Shown here: positions 6,821-7,002 of the stretch, piece after piece
Layout of the letters: each line of letters opens with the position of its first letter
How positions within the stretch are numbered: position 1 is the first letter of the stretch
From: Defluviitaleaceae bacterium
Lineage (GTDB): Bacteria; Bacillota; Clostridia; Lachnospirales; WRAX01
Length of the DNA: 7,002 nt
Assembly: GCA_009787945.1 (NCBI GenBank)
Contig: WQSI01000093.1
Coordinates: forward strand, 1-7,002
Direction of reading: 5' to 3'
Notes under the pieces: generated by a model
Database searches by the model: none
Told to the model about the DNA's origin: nothing
The model's input: only the letters and a program-made list of their open reading frames with translations
Program-made: the position numbers and the translations under genes

Positions 6821-6827
6821 CACCCCC
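6821..6827 (-). promoter_or_regulatory. Ribosome binding site that fixes the ylbJ start
   Basis: GGGGGTG on the - strand differs from GGAGGTG at one base and lies 6 bases (TTTTTT) before GTG 6814. Three in-frame GTG codons occur at 6829, 6823 and 6814; only the last has this site at the right distance. Confidence 0.65.
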
Positions 6828-6832
6828 ACAGA

Positions 6833-6861
6833 ATTATATTCAGTGGGGAGTGGGAATAGAC
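6833..6861 (-). promoter_or_regulatory. Candidate sigma-E-type promoter of ylbJ
   Basis: On the - strand GTCTATT (6861-6855) is followed after 14 bases by AATATAAT (6840-6833). Against the sigma-E consensus KMATATT / CATACAMT this matches 5 of 7 and 6 of 8 with the proper spacing, and sigma-E control fits what is known of ylbJ in Bacillus subtilis. The same -10 area contains TATAAT, with TTGTCT 19 bases upstream, so a weak sigma-A promoter cannot be excluded. Transcription would start near 6826, leaving a leader of about 12 bases. Confidence 0.45.
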
Positions 6862-6876
6862 AAGTTTTGAAACCAA

Positions 6877-6909
6877 ACCGTCATCCCGCGCTTGACCCGC
6901 AATGACGGT
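6877..6909. repeat. REP-like hairpin sequence
   Basis: ACCGTCAT (6877-6884) and ATGACGGT (6902-6909) form an 8-bp perfect inverted repeat around a GC-rich loop containing CCGCGCTTGACCCGC. This outline resembles dispersed intergenic hairpin repeats of many bacterial genomes. No T-run follows on either strand, so a terminator role is unlikely. Only one copy is in this window, so family membership is inferred. Confidence 0.5.
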
Positions 6910-6941
6910 GTTAGGTGCGGGGGCGGGTTACACAATGCAAG

Positions 6942-6965
6942 GTAGGGGCGCGCATTGCGCGCCCG
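6942..6965. repeat. Single unit of the GTAGGGGCG...CGCCCG repeat family
   Basis: GTAGGGGCG, a central palindrome and CGCCCG match the layout of the arms at 3302-3325 and 3372-3395. The core GGGCGCGCA (6946-6954) pairs perfectly with TGCGCGCCC (6956-6964) around one base. The following CTGTCGGGC resembles the inner flank of the element beside greA. A partner arm may lie past the window end. The region from here to base 7002 shows no gene. Confidence 0.65.
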
Positions 6966-7002
6966 CTGTCGGGCAAGCGTACCCTCATTAACACCACGTT
7001 TG

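Overview
The window looks like a chromosomal housekeeping segment from a spore-forming Bacillota, probably class Clostridia. The gene order birA-coaX-dusB-greA-lysS is typical of that group, Shine-Dalgarno sites are strong, and the last gene encodes the sporulation membrane protein YlbJ/SpoVV. I cannot place it more closely than class from sequence alone.

Layout. Seven genes lie on the + strand from base 2 to 5666: the 3' part of birA (biotin-protein ligase), coaX (type III pantothenate kinase), dusB (tRNA-dihydrouridine synthase), a GNAT acetyltransferase, greA (transcript cleavage factor), a HAD-family hydrolase and lysS (lysyl-tRNA synthetase). From birA to greA the genes are spaced by 17 bases or less, and dusB and the GNAT gene overlap by 4, so this part reads as one operon. 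A 226-base gap between greA and the HAD gene interrupts it. That gap holds a MITE-like inverted repeat and a stray exact 25-bp copy of the start of the HAD gene. lysS ends at a clear intrinsic terminator. The convergent ylbJ gene on the - strand runs into that terminator and has its stop codon in the hairpin loop. Upstream of ylbJ are a sigma-E-like promoter, a dispersed hairpin repeat and another unit of the same repeat family seen next to greA.

How the genes fit together. birA and coaX serve cofactor supply (biotin attachment, first step of coenzyme A synthesis). dusB, greA and lysS serve tRNA modification, transcription elongation and tRNA charging. The GNAT and HAD genes have no known tie to these jobs and look like accessory insertions in a core operon. 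ylbJ is a separate sporulation unit. I found no sign of a new defence, mobile or biosynthetic system. The most unusual structure is the rearranged greA-HAD junction.
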